Positions 10,049-22,300 of a stretch of DNA of 64,000 nucleotides are shown in pieces. The stretch's first letter is position 1; the number at the start of each line of letters is the position of its first letter. Location: the NCBI RefSeq assembly GCF_036417845.1, contig NC_089980.1:68198501-68262500 (forward strand), in the 5' to 3' direction. The stretch is from Apteryx mantelli. Taxonomy: Eukaryota > Chordata > Aves > Apterygiformes > Apterygidae. Below the pieces are notes generated by a model. The model was not told where the DNA came from and made no database searches. It was given only the letters and a program-made list of their open reading frames with translations. The translations under genes were made by a program, and so were the position numbers.

Positions 10049-12442
10049 TAGAAAAGATTGCCTTACTGCTTTCCTCAAACTGACCAGCAGTAAGAAGTGC
10101 AAGATCCCCAAACCATTACATATATGACCTGTGTAATAAACTTGTAGCTTCTTCATTTGTTATACAATTGCCCACTATTAATGGAACTGCAGCTTTTACC
10201 GCCTCAGGCCACCATGAATTTCTTGATCTTTCTGTTAACAGAGAAATTTAATTTCATGCAACAAAATTTAATTACAAACTATTAAGATATTACAAAGTCG
10301 TGAACTCCAACTTCATGTTTGCATTTCCTTACATTTATCTGTGCAACCGTAATTTGCCTGCTTTATGCAAGACACCACATTTATGAGGCTATGCTTTCTT
10401 TTTACAGGCACTCGGGCTCATTTAGTGTAGGTTGGATATCTTTTCATCATCTCCCTTTGTTCATCATGCAACTCCATGGCTTATTTATTGCATGGTAGTT
10501 AAACATTTCTCTGAACACAAAATTACTAATTTATTCATGGTCTTTTCTTTGAGAATCATCCCTGCGGCATCTCAGGGCTTCAAAATGAGTTTAACCTTTC
10601 TGGGATATGTTTGCTTTATTACAATATTCCCATTTTCCACAGAGAGGAATGTAGCAAAGTGACATTAATATCACAAGTGCACATTAAATTAGGATGCCCA
10701 GTTTGAGATGCTGCAGGACTGGCTTTTCAGGCACGTTAGCATTTAATTTTATATGCTCCAATTACAGATCTCACTGACTGTATCTGCAGGCTTCCAGGCA
10801 ACGTTAGTGACCTGTCAAGAGTAACATTCAATAGTGTCATTTATATTACTTGCTCAATATCTCCATCAGATTTGTGTGGCAGGAACAAGCATGGAAACCA
10901 GTCCACAGGACAGTGTTAAGGCATATCTGACAGCCTTCTGTCTCATTAACAACAGTCCTTCCATTTTCTCTACCAGATGAAGCAAAGGTTCTGTAGACAA
11001 CAATGTCTAACTGTGAAGCACTGGTTTGTTCTCTGAGCACTGTCTGCAGGCATCCTTGGGAAACTGTATCCACTTTCCCCTCACTCTTTGAATGTTTGAC
11101 TTTGCAAGTGTTACTATTAAAAATGTAGGAAACAGCAGATAAAAGTGCATTAATCTTAAGGAAACAAATTCTATCACGTAGAACCACAGTGTCCATCACA
11201 ACATTTATCAGAAGTTTTAAAATGACCAGACCTCTTCTATTTCAGTTAATAGAATAACTGATAGTAGACTGCCATTTCTATGAGACAGCACTCCTGGAAG
11301 ATACAGTAGGGTTTTTTTGCACACAGTTTTTCCTACCAAAGTGATATTGAGACTCAGAACCAGAGACTGGTTCCAATGAGGCACGAATACTATAGGGATT
11401 ACCTGGTCTTCTCAAGCCTGTCCGTCTCCCCATCATGAGCTCTGTGCTCTGTCTGGCAGTCAGAGAAGGGAACCAGAAAGTAGAAAGAAGGAGTAATGGC
11501 AAGGGAGAAATAAATCCCCTCAATTCAATACGTACATTCCCCACCATAGTGTATCTCACTGTCAGGAGAGATCTTTTCATGGAGTGTTCATCCCCTTAGA
11601 GGTAAACAACCTAAGCTAAGATTAGTAAAAAAATCAGCCACATTTACCAGGTTGACAGCACACCTAGGTCTCAGAGTGAAATGCTCTCAGTGAAATGGCT
11701 CTAAGAATTTAAAGCAGACAAACAAAATCCATCCCTTCTCTTCTGCCTCCAAAATCTTTACTCTGAAAAATAGTGTTGTGCTCAAACTTTCCCAAACACA
11801 TCAACTTAGAGCAGGCAAAAGAATAGAAAAATTGAAGTGACTCCAAGGAGACAAAATTATAAACAGAGTTGGGCACTTTTCTTTGATGACGACTTTGGCA
11901 GGAAAAAAAAAAAGCAGATTCAACCAGAGAAAGCTCTTTAAGGGCTTTCATTTCTATTGATTATTTTTAATCATCAGTGTTTGGATAAAAAATTAAGATC
12001 AAAATATTAAATTTAAAATTTCTCAAAAGTAACTCAAAGTATTCAAAATTGACCAGCTCTATCAGACTGATTTAAAAATTAATATTTTCTCAATTTTAAT
12101 AAGACTGGTGAAGTCCTAGTCATGTGCCATGCCTAATTTAAGATGTTAGGGATCTTTAAAGTAAAGAAAGGAAGTGGTTAGAGACAGTAGGCTTTCTGTG
12201 AGCTTTCAGATTACCTTTCAGTAGTGACATATCTCCCTTTTTCTACGTTACACTTTCTGGGCTTACTTTCTTTAAGTCTGTCCACTCTTCCAAAATGAAT
12301 ATTTCAGTGTAAAAAATCTTAGAAATGTTCTGCCGCTTCTTTGAATGTGAAAAAGGTCTGCATTGGAGGCCAAACCTTTTATTTAACTCAAAATGAGTGC
12401 TTTTCAAAGATGATTTTTTCCAACAATTGCCAGATATCTGGC

Positions 12443-12459
12443 AAAAAAAAAAAAAAAAA
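12443..12459. repeat. A17 homopolymer (left arm)
   Basis: Seventeen consecutive A. The mirror tract of 17 T is at 50589-50605. Confidence 0.95.
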
Positions 12460-12922
12460 TCACTTGCCTACTGTATAGCTGTAGTTATAAGCACTTGAAA
12501 ACAGCATCTTAACAGGATATTAATGGACAACTTGAACTTTAAATGTCATCACCCATGCTGCCCATACTGTCCAGGAATCTGAAAAGTTGGTCAAGTCTCA
12601 CTTCAGGTCATGTAAGGACACATTCCATTATCCTTACCAAGTAGCAACATAATCCAAAGATCAATTGACTGATAGACCATTTATAAGGCAAGTTCTCTGA
12701 TGGCAGTGCAATCTGGCCCAAAGTGATAGAAGCTAAATGAAAGCAACCCTTTTTCTATTTGCTGTATTCATTTTTGCATTTCAGAGACTATGTTGCAGTT
12801 GCTTCTGCATATTTTATCTCTTCACCTAGGTATTACTTTAGATCAGAATTTCCCTCTGCCATTCTCAAATAATATTACTCACTGGGCCAAAGCTGTGCCT
12901 CCTAAAAAATGAGCAATGTAAC

Positions 12923-13030
12923 ATAGAATCACAAGATCCTATAGGTTGGAAGGGACCTCTGGAGGTAGCCTGGTCCAATCCCTGCCCAAAGCAGGACCAG
13001 CTTCAAAGTTAGATCCACCTGGGGTTTGAT
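12923..13030 (-). mobile_element. CR1 3' tail fragment, left arm
   Basis: On the plus strand it reads TAGAATCACAAGATCC, then TAGGTTGGAAGGGACCTCT, then a TCCAATCCC-like block. This is the complement of the avian CR1 3' UTR and terminal repeat. The element is severely 5'-truncated and has no coding part. Confidence 0.85.
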
Positions 13031-15214
13031 CTGCTTCTGTTAAGACTTTTGGGCCCAACTAAGCACTAAAGCTTCAGCGTTCTCCCCAGTTCCCAAAGCT
13101 AAGAGCTCTTCCTCATCCAAATAGATGAAGTCATTCAGATCAACCAAAATAGGAGTTTCAAACAGAAACAAACATATGTACATGACTAGCAAGTTCTCCA
13201 GACGCATGAGAAAAAGAAACAACACAGCTTCCACCAGCATAGATATAATCCTAGTCCTGATTCCAGTGTGCTCTGGAAGCTATTGTGAGGCACATGATCA
13301 AGAATGTCCCTGAAAACATAACACTCATTTATTTACATTATGAATTAAATGCCATGCAGTAATGAGTTTCTGTGTTCTCAGAGAAAAACTGCATTGTTCA
13401 TCTGCAGTAAACTACAGCTTTGCTTTGTGAATTCATTTTGTGTCTATTCAGTACTGTATTTAATTTTTATATGTGGGAGTTAGGGTAGTTTTAGCGTTTC
13501 CCCCACTGGCTTTATTTTTTTAAACAGATATGCATGCTAGGCTACCCCAGTTAGAGATCTGAGTATCTTTTTCACATAACAAATTTATAGTGCACTGTAA
13601 AACGTTTTCCCTTGTACAGTAATTGTCCGTTGCATGCTGCAATATTATATTAACTCATTCAAGATCATTGATTTATATTCAAAGAATGTAAGGCACTCAA
13701 TTCACATTATAAAATGAAGTAAAAAGATATGCAGATAAACATAGTGAGAATTTCTATTTTAACGTGCAGTGATTTGTGCAGTTATATTTCGCAAGGGCAT
13801 TAAACAGAAGCACTATATTTCTGTTGAAAATGGATACCATATGAATATGTATTACAAAATAAGACTATGCATAGCAAGCACAGGTTTTACTAGATGCCAT
13901 CTCCTCCCATTTCCACAGTGTCTCATCTTTTGTCTTTCATCCATGATCATTTCATCTGCTTCATTAACACTTCTATCTCATCAAAATTTATATATTTGCA
14001 TTCCAGGTTATTTTACTAGATAATTCCAGGTTCAGTGGCTCAGTCAGAACTGTAAGCGAGCGTCTGTTTACCTCAAACAAGACATCAGTCCTCCCACATC
14101 ACCCAGAAGTATTTAGTAGACTGACAAAGATACTCAGTGAAAACTCTGCTACAGGCAAGTCTAGAGGTGGCTTAACTCCCCATTGAACTCCACGCTTTGG
14201 CATGCTACATGAGAAAACTCCTACATCCCTGCTAAATGGGACCTCCATGATTCGATCCCATGCTTACATGGAAAACTAGGCAAGCATCTCAGACATAAAT
14301 CCTTACATTCTTACAGCCCATTCATTTCTCTAAACTACTTATGTTCTGCTATACATTTAAGACAAAAATGTTTTTCAGTGTTATTGTACACTATACATAC
14401 ATAGTATTAAAGTCTGTGTGTCTTGTGTTTCCCTTTAGCCATTAGTAAAATGTCTCCTTTTATCTCTCCAAAAGGTACAGTGGTAGATACTACTTTCATT
14501 TAAAATTAAAAATATATGATGCACCAAAGTGCTGCAGACATATTTTAAAACAGATTAGGCCTTGATTTGTCCTGCATACTATTTTGTTGGATTACTGGCT
14601 TAGGTTTTTCCATTTCTTCTCCATCTCTTGTCCCAGTTTATTACTACCTACTCAGTCATGATAACAGAGCTTTGTGTGCAGCTTAGCTCTTAGCTAAGGA
14701 AGTTGAGCTGGCTAAACATTTATTAGCACAAAAAATATTGATTTTGGGGTCTGACCAGTTCCCCGTTCTGTCCTGTAACACACCATCACAAACAGCTGTG
14801 TCAAAGCAACATCAAATACATGGCTTTGTGGCACACAGGTAGGACCGCAGAGAAGGCCTGCCAATATTATGACAGAATTCCACCTGAAAGCCACAGCCTT
14901 ATAATGCATGTGTTACTGTGCACACCTGCTCTCCTGGTATCTGTAAACTCCGGAAAGCCAAATTCATGCTGAATGAAAGTAAAACATAAACTCAAGAGCA
15001 GGGTCTTCAGCTGATCTCAGTTCACTTCATTTTCACTTGTAATACAGCTATCCGTGACTTTGCCTTGTTCATACTAATGTATGTGTGCTGACAGCTCATA
15101 TAAACGACTTGTTAATGGAACAGTTAGTTATCAGATGACAATTTTTCAATTTAAAATTCTCACACAAGTTATATGAGACAATTGTTGTTGTGATATATAT
15201 GAAATAGGATTAAA
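13031..15214. other. AT-rich non-coding DNA, left arm
   Basis: No gene or clear repeat was recognised. Short chance frames only. Confidence 0.6.
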
Positions 15215-15560
15215 TCTGTAACTGCATATTGCGGACAGTTCTGGTTGTCTCAATTTGGAAGAGATAGTAAAAAGTATAGAAAAGCTCAACAAGGATAATC
15301 AGAGTTGTAGAATGGCTCCTCTATAAGATAAGATTGAAGAGATAGTAGAGAGAGCATAAGAAAATAGAATATTAAAAAAAGAAAAAAAGCTTACATGGAG
15401 AATAGAAATAAGAAATGATTATTTATCATCTGATATCCTCAGTTCTCGAAAGTAATATCAGGCAACAGATATAAAACAACCAGGAAGAATTATGTTTCAT
15501 CAAGCGCATAATTACAGAATGGACATTGAAGACTAGTGGATTAATCTCAGAATATGTCAT
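15215..15560 (+). mobile_element. Old CR1-type LINE relic, left arm
   Basis: The nucleotide pattern follows the 3' half of an ancient amniote CR1/L3-like ORF2. It has CAGTTCTGGTTGTCTCAA near 15237, GCTCAACAAGGATAATCAGA, AGATTGAAGAGAT, and then GGCAACAGATATAAAAC and AAGCGCATAATTA near 15462-15514. These correspond to the blocks around 'QFW', 'QRR', 'GG..FK' and 'R..IN' of such ORFs. It is strongly decayed with no open frame. The family assignment rests on pattern recall, not a search. Confidence 0.5.
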
Positions 15561-15927
15561 GGCTGCCCAGATATACACTTTTGCAGAATAACAAAGCTGA
15601 CCACATGTAGGGCATGTTCTCTGACCTTTCAAAAGACTAGTGTCATATAGGCACTGGGAACAGTGAGAACTGGAGGAACCATGTGCTCAGAAGTCTGTGG
15701 ATATGTCAGATCTTTCCATGGTTCAAAATCAGCTGTACTTCAAGTATTTAGGGCCAGAACTTTACTGGAGTCAACTGACTTAGGTCCATGACATTGACTA
15801 GTAATGTTAGGATATAGAATCTAAAAGGCTTCTGCCGAGGTTTTCCAGCTAAATCCATTTTAACTTCAGCTGAGGAAATTTGGTGTTACTTGTCATCTTC
15901 TTAAAGGAATTTAAATTTCATGTAAAT

Positions 15928-16400
15928 ATTAAAAAACATGCCCTTTGCTTCATAACAATATGTAAATAAGGGGGGCATACCCCCAACAACTGCGCAAATG
16001 GCAATCTGGCCAATGAAGTATGTCTGCCGCACTTCCACATCCCACCTTCAGCAACTATAAAACAGAGGATAGCTCACTAAAGTTTTTGGAAGGGAAGAAA
16101 ACTGAACCCCCGACCTGTTCACTGGAGATTGCTGACGAGCGAGCCTCCTTCTCCCCTCCCCCAAACAGGGACACCACCTCTTTGGTAAGACTTGTGCTTC
16201 TGACAAATGTCGGACGTTACCTGGGAAAATATATTATTATTGAAAGCGCTTAATTGTTAGTTTGAGGTCATAGAAAGAAAATTTGTAGCAGCCAGTGCAT
16301 TTATCAATGGCAATTCCTGAACCTGTTGTATCTGTTGCTTTAATAAAATCTTATTCTTTTTTACTTTGTCAAACTGACTCAGGGAAAGTCCTCTGGCAGG
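15928..16400 (+). mobile_element. Probable solo LTR at the left spacer edge
   Basis: The segment contains a GGGGGGCATACCCCC inverted stem near 15969. A TATA box (TATAAAA, 16056-16062) is followed by a GC-richer R-like region with a possible donor TTG|GTAAGA near 16183. A polyadenylation signal AATAAA lies at 16342-16347, followed by a T-rich stretch. This order (promoter, R, poly(A) signal, T-rich U5) and the length fit a retroviral LTR. No primer-binding site or gag/pol was found beside it, so it would be a solo LTR. The ends and target-site duplication could not be fixed; the 5' end may be at 15921 or 15961, both beginning TGTAAATA. Confidence 0.5.
16056..16062 (+). promoter_or_regulatory. 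TATA box of the LTR-like element
   Basis: TATAAAA within CAACTATAAAACAGAGG. An AATAAA lies 286 bp downstream. It is plausible as the LTR promoter; activity is unknown. Confidence 0.4.
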
Positions 16401-16429
16401 CAAACGTAAATTACAAAGATAAGGAAGGG

Positions 16430-16679
16430 CCTTCCTTCCCTCCCTTTCACGCGACACCTTCTTTTCTCTTTTCTTAATTTCCCTTTCCTTTTTCTTTCTT
16501 TTTTTCTTTCCATGATTTCCTTCCTTGTTTTCTTTCTTTTTTCTGTCCTTTTTTCTTTTTTATTTTTTTCTTTCCCTTTTTCTTTCCTTCTTTTTCTTTC
16601 CTTTTTTCTTCTTTTTTCTTTGCTTTTTTCTCCTTCTTTGTTTTTTCTCTTTTTCTGCCTTTTTTCTTTCTTTTTTTTT
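16430..16679 (+). repeat. Polypyrimidine (CTTT-rich) tract
   Basis: About 250 bases are almost entirely C and T on the plus strand, with many CTTT, CCTTT and TTTTTC units. It directly follows the LTR-like segment. Such homopyrimidine-homopurine tracts can form triplex DNA and are hard to sequence. Confidence 0.92.
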
Positions 16680-18707
16680 AATTAGGTTTGTGATTAAGTA
16701 AATGATCCAAAATATGAAATAAAAAGAAATGCATCATTTATTACTATGGGCAGCTCTGAGGCTTTCAGCAATAAGAGAATCATTAGGTATAAACCGTCAA
16801 GGCACAAAGACTGCAGCCTGGTAACATTTAAGCATAATCAGAAAGTACATGAAACCATGCTAACCTAGCTCCTATCAGAATATGAGTCACAATGGTGATA
16901 ATGCAACAGAATTTTGCAGAAGATTGGAAGGTGATGCCTTTAATGAAGCTTTAAAAATGTGAATGAGTGCCACATTGGTAGTCCTATGTCTAGAGCAGAC
17001 TGCTTTACTTTTTAAAAAAGAAGAAAACGCACCAAAATATTTTGGAGATTCTGTGGATGACCACACTGAACTAAAACTGAAACTCAGCAGCAGTGAAGCA
17101 AGTCAGTTATTAGTTAATTGGGATGCACCAGACCCTTGTCAAAAAATTGGCTCAAACTTCAGTAAGGCAAGTAAATATTGGATCTGAACATTGAATGTAT
17201 AAGAAAAACAAGTACTCCTTTGGCCAGAAAACTCTGCTTTGCACTTTCTCTTGCATACAATACATTGTCTCTGTTTTAAATCAGGAATACCTAGAGCTAA
17301 TCAATTTGGGTGAGTCACAGAAGTGTGAACAGATGTATGTAGGTGATGTCTGAGACACAGGGTACACAAGACATCTGCACAGGGCTGCCAGATACAATAC
17401 AGAAACTATAGGAGAAACAAGCTCTTCTGGAGTACTACTTGAGTCCATGCATGGTATCCCAGGGTTTTGTTTTTTGGTTGCATTCTCATGCTAGTGCAGT
17501 TCTTCAACAGTGTCCTGAAGTTGCCTTACTTTTGACTCTCATCCACTGAGACCCCAGACCCTACTGAACTGACTGAAGAAATGGTAGGAAGAATAGAGAG
17601 TACTACTTAGGACAGTTTTCTCTCTTCTGACTAATTACTCCTAAAAAGGTGATCTTTCCACCTTCCCTTGCTTTTCAACATCTTCCCAAATCTGATGTCA
17701 GCCTGCTGAATCTCCAAATACTCTGACCGGGCACATCCTTGATTCCAGAGGAAGACAGTGTCTGGAGTGTCCAAGGAAAGCAATGCCAATGGAGATCGCT
17801 CAGCCCCTGGAAAGTTGTAGGACAGGCTTTGGTAGATGTAAAAGTGGGGACAGTCTGGATCAAGATAATTTATGAAGGTTTTTTTTTTTTTTAAGGCAGG
17901 CTTAAATAACAGCAGAATAAATCATTATCAGCTCTGCAACATTTGTCTGCATGGTCTTTTTTTTTAGACAGTATAAAGTGCCACCAAGCTGGAATGGTGC
18001 CAACTGTCCCCAATGTGGTTTCATAAGATTTATGGTCATAAAACATAGATCCTGGGGATTTCTGTACACTTCACACCCTCAGTATCAATCTCAATATTGC
18101 CCTTTCTCATTGCATGGTCATGCAGCTACAGCAGATCTGGGCCTTTAACAGCTTTTCAAGACAGGGCATTTGATGAGAAAGAAAACACTCAAAGAGGTTC
18201 GAATGCCATGATGTATAAAAAGACCAAATAGTGTCCAATGGTGACTTAAGGGTAAATCACAATGGCTGCATTCAGAAGAACTATATTCTGTAAATAAGAT
18301 ACAAAAATATATACAAATGCTAAATAATCATATAGTGTGGCACTGGGTCAGAATTGATCTCACATACACTGAAGTCAGTGATAAGTTTCTGTTGAGTTCC
18401 AGCAGACAGGATTCAGGGTATAATTTAGGAGGTGGTATTCACAAATATCTGGGCCTAAATCCTTGGAAAAGTTGATATTTCTTTACAGTAGCATGATAAT
18501 ACATTAAGCACACACACTTTTATTTTCCAGACTGACTCTTAAAGACAAGGGAATCTGTGGTACTAAAGAGATGGGGATACCCTAAATAGCTATAACTGTG
18601 TCTGATACTCCCTAACTACCACTCTTGAATACAAAATAGGAGAGCAGAGATGATTTTAAGTTAATGTTGTACGCTTCATATTCTGTGGACATGAGGCTGG
18701 TACACCT

Positions 18708-18738
18708 TGTGTGTGTGTATGTGTCTGTGTCTGTGTGT
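18708..18738. repeat. TG-rich dinucleotide repeat
   Basis: Imperfect TG repeat with TATG and TCTG interruptions. Confidence 0.9.
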
Positions 18739-19359
18739 TAGAGCATTGCCATGGGTATTCCAGTGGTTTTCTCTGGTGTTCTCTGTGAAGCAGGGAATTG
18801 TCACGCTATACTGCATATCAGCCATTCTACTGAACTATGTTTCATGCTCCAGGCCTGACAAATGGCTCTCAGACAATTTTTCAGTGGCCAGGACACAAAA
18901 TAATGTGCAGAGAACTACTTCCGGTCATTTTGCCAGCAGTACTGTGTACTTTGGTGCAAAAGAAGAGCAAACACACTGTGCTTTTATGAATTTCCACACA
19001 ATGTCTGCTTTTTATTTGGAATGCAGAGTTAATCTTAGAAGGAAAGTGCATCTTTATCAGATTAGTTAAAATCTCTTTCTGAAGTCAGTCTCTTTCTTTC
19101 ATCATGTATTTTATTCTGTAAAGGCAGACTACATGAACATCCTCCTTTTGGATTGGCAGTGTTCTTGAGTTGAGAAGTCTGACTTATTTTGTTTGGATTG
19201 GGACATTTGGCACATTTGGGAAAGGGAGACATTAAATCACCAATTGTCAAATACACTTGCTGGCACTGTCAACTCAGTGACCCAGCCAGGCATTATTCGT
19301 GAGGGTTTCATAGTACCAACTGCAGGTTTCCAAATAACCTCAAAAATGATCTCAACCTG

Positions 19360-19371
19360 CCCCCCCCCCCC
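19360..19371. repeat. C12 homopolymer
   Basis: Twelve consecutive C between CAACCTG and AATCTC. Confidence 0.95.
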
Positions 19372-21385
19372 AATCTCTTATCTGTCTGAACATTTCTATT
19401 TTATATAAATGTATAGAATTGCAAGAAAAAAACAATTATAATAGCTGGGACTGTACCAAGGAAACACGAATTTCAGTTTCTACTCAACTCTGTTTTGCAT
19501 CTTCTTTATAGAGAGAGCTCAGTATGTCCTCTGATAGCAAATTATCTATAAATGTTCAGATAATTTCCTTATTTTCTTTCTTTCTCCAAACACTAGAGTA
19601 TGACAAAGCAGCTCAATCTCATTAATGCAAATATATACTGAGCATAATTATTTCTCCCACAATGCTGAACTCTGCACAGCCCTACAGTAAGTATTGTAAA
19701 GTAAGTGGATATTTTAGAGCATGCTACAGCCAACAGTTAAAGAGAGGCAACCATAGCTAATAATTAAAGAGAATCAGCTCAAACATAAGAGCTTAAGAAA
19801 AAATGTAGCCTTAGGGATTCAAGCAGTTATAAGATTAGATTAAACGTTACTTCTCCTTTGATACCATGTAAAATACCGCCTGCAGTCGTGGAATGACAGA
19901 TTGTATAAAGGTTTTATGATTTTCAATGTTCCAAGTTCTAAACTAACAATGAGTCAACTACTGTATGAGGGACAGAAAGCCATTAATTTGACAGTTTAAA
20001 AAATGGCAAAAAATCCAAAATATTTCCTCAAATCTGAAGAATAACAACTTTCTATCCTATTTTCCCACTTTTGTTCTAACTTAGTTGCTGTCAAGATTTT
20101 TCTCAAGGTATGTATTTTTGAGCAAACTTTCCAAAGACTGTCTTTTGTGCATCCTTATCTCCTAATGTTAAAACATCTGAAAAAACCCTGCCTGAAAGCT
20201 GTAGCTGTGGACAGCCCTTGACAAATGTACTGGCTGACACAAAAATGACTTTTTACTGCCAGTGCCTTCCTCAGACTTTCCACAGAGCCAAGCACATTGC
20301 TTGCTGCCAGATCCTTGGTCAGCACAGCTGTTGGTCTGACGCAGCTTTAGGGCTTTAGTTCCACTTACCAAAGAGTGGCAACCGTTTAAAAGATAACGTG
20401 CCTTCCTCAGTCACACTGGTCTTCAGCAGAAGGTTCCTGTTCCTGTGGCAGCAATAGCAAAAGGCCATACTGTTATTTGCTCCAAATAAAGAGTTTATAG
20501 AAGAGGCTATCGTAAAAACAATATCAACAGGTAATTTACCTAAAGTAGCTCTTCAATCTCTCATCTCAATATTGACAAGCTAAAAAGGAAGGTATGAAAA
20601 TAAATGAAACAGGCTGTGGTGTCCATCCAGTATGCCAAAGGATATGCCAGTATGCCATATCCACATAGTATGCCATAGTCTTGAACTGACTGAAAATAGA
20701 AGCATTGCAGTTGGAATTTCTGCAAATTTCTGGCCCCTGTTACAAGGAAGGTTGCTCAGCTTGCATGTCATTGGCTAGGATTAAGCCTTTTAGGGGCTGC
20801 ACTTCCTAGATTTTACTTTGCATTCTCTGTAGATGATTTCCAGATATTCATTTAAATAGACATAAATAGCACATATTTATTATGAAGCAGATGTCCTTGC
20901 TCTCACTACATGGATCTATTTCTCATTAAACAAGTTTTGATCTATTTCTACTGGACAGCAAATTTTGGGAGGAACTTACAGTTAAAAGTTACTGAGAGAG
21001 CAAATGATTTTCACTCTGCAAAGAAGCTATATCTACACATGGTAAGTTTCTTTCCTAAAACAGATGGGATTGGAAGGAAGGGAAAAAGGAGTCTCTCCCA
21101 GTAGACTGGAAAAAGACAAATACAAATCCCAACTCTTTGCTCACCTATCAATAAGAATATAAATCCTGGTTTCTTATCTCCTGGGAGAGCAATCTGACCA
21201 TAATGAAAGGTGGGTCTTGCTTTTCTCCACGTTTTCTTTTTGTAGCTGTATCATTTTATATAAAATATTATATGAGATGGAGAGTGAGAATAGCTTAATC
21301 CAAGAAAATAGGAAAACCGCAGTTACTCTGGGATGATATTTTAAACTCCAGGCTTCTGCAAATGGTGTCTGCAACCTATTAAAAA

Positions 21386-21416
21386 AACCACCACCAACAA
21401 CAACAACAACAAAAAC
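21386..21416. repeat. CAA trinucleotide repeat
   Basis: The tract reads ACCACCACCAACAACAACAA and then AAAAACC. Confidence 0.9.
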
Positions 21417-21744
21417 CAAAAGTGTGCTGCTGAGATATGTTGATGCAAATGTGGAAGGAATCATCAATATATAATGGTCAAAAAATCCTGCATGAGAACT
21501 GGATGACTATTAGTATTGCAGTAAGAGAAAAGGAGTGCAGTTCAACAGTGCAGTCTACAAATCTTGCTCTTTGGGATGAATAAGAATTTCTGTTACAAGA
21601 TGGAAGCTAAGCAGCTGGAAACAAAGATGAGAACTGTGATTCATTAATCAAATGCAGGTTAAACGTGAGCCACCAACAGGGAATTGCCCTGAAAGAGGCA
21701 AAGTACAATACATGCCTAAAAGGTATTTGACAATGTATTAAATA

Positions 21745-22300
21745 GAGCTGGAAAATACTAATATGAGTTATGCGAGGAAATGGTGAAATCTCATCTGGAA
21801 AAATGCATGCTGTTCTGCTCAGACTTGTTAAAAATGAATTAGTGTAGCAACAGATGCAGATAAGGTCTACAAAAATCAACACGTGAATGGAATACCAATT
21901 AATAAGAGCAGATTTATAGAGTTTATCTTGTTTGTCCTAGGGAAACAAAACCTTTGATAGGGTTGTGATTACTGTTTCTGGGATTAGGTCATGGAGGACA
22001 CATGGAGATGAGGAAGAACAACAGAAGGGAGACAAACACAAGAACAGGAAAAGTATGTTTAAACTAAAGGACAATGCTGAAACTAAAAATTCATAAAATA
22101 ACTATAAATGAGTTTATGTTGGGATGTAGAAGAACATTCTAACCACCAGAGAAATTAGATTTTGGACAAGAAGTAGCAAGAGTGTATCTACTTTTAAGTT
22201 GGATCTTGCAAAATTAATTAAAGGGATAGGCTACTAGGTGATATCAGGGACAAGCATTTAGTTCAGAAGACCCCCTTCAAACCTATATTCCAATGGCTGG
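21745..22300 (+). mobile_element. Ancient CR1/L3-like LINE relic in spacer
   Basis: Successive blocks follow the 3' ORF2 of old amniote CR1 LINEs. They include GAAATCTCATCTGGAAAAATG, then GCAACAGATGCAGATAAGG, then GTTTATCTTGTTTGTCCTAG. Later blocks are TAAACTAAAGGACAATGCTG, then TTCTAACCACCAGAGAAATT, then AAATTAATTAAAGGGATAGG. The order and spacing match the region from 'RPHLE' to the end of the ORF. The element is full of substitutions and stops, so it is a fossil much older than the arm duplication. The family name is inferred from pattern memory. Confidence 0.65.

Larger units (their letters stand above)
6845..12922. other. AT-rich non-coding DNA, left arm
   Basis: Composition changes sharply from GC-rich to AT-rich at the broken CR1 end. 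Only chance frames of up to 117 codons occur (for example minus-strand 10846-11199 and 11278-11580), with no recognisable domains. The segment includes the TA and GA repeats, an A17 tract and an ATTCAGGTGCCTAAAC motif at 8319. No gene was recognised. Confidence 0.7.
1..15927 (+). repeat. Left arm of giant inverted repeat
   Basis: This arm is the reverse complement of 47121-63047 with the fixed relation i + j = 63048. The relation holds at every landmark checked, from position 1 to 15927, so there is no net indel over about 15.9 kb. Three substitutions were found by comparing the translated frames, at 1616, 4169 and 4460. Sampled non-coding lines and the mutable tracts (G11 plus GA repeat near 10000, A17 at 12443, TA repeat at 7629) are identical in length and sequence. 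The match stops after ATGTAAAT at 15927: the left continues with ATTAAAAAAC, and the reverse complement of the right continues with GTGTATAGG. The outer end is not in the window. The arm holds an ARHGAP20-like gene fragment, a CR1 LINE and AT-rich DNA. It is either a recent or conversion-homogenised segmental duplication, or an assembly duplication. Confidence 0.97.
16680..21744. other. AT-rich non-coding spacer DNA
   Basis: No gene was recognised. Contents include a poly-T run near 17880, a TG repeat, a C12 tract and three copies of AGTATGCCA at 20617-20670. Short chance frames only (up to 120 codons at 18707-19069, made partly from the TG repeat). Confidence 0.6.

Noticed and set aside
9956-10156. 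Ser/Leu-repeat protein frame
   Set aside because: It is a translation of the GA/TC microsatellite.
10846-11580. Minus-strand frames of 117 and 100 codons in the AT-rich arm
   Set aside because: There are no recognisable domains, splice context or codon bias. Their preservation in both arms follows from arm identity and is not evidence of selection.
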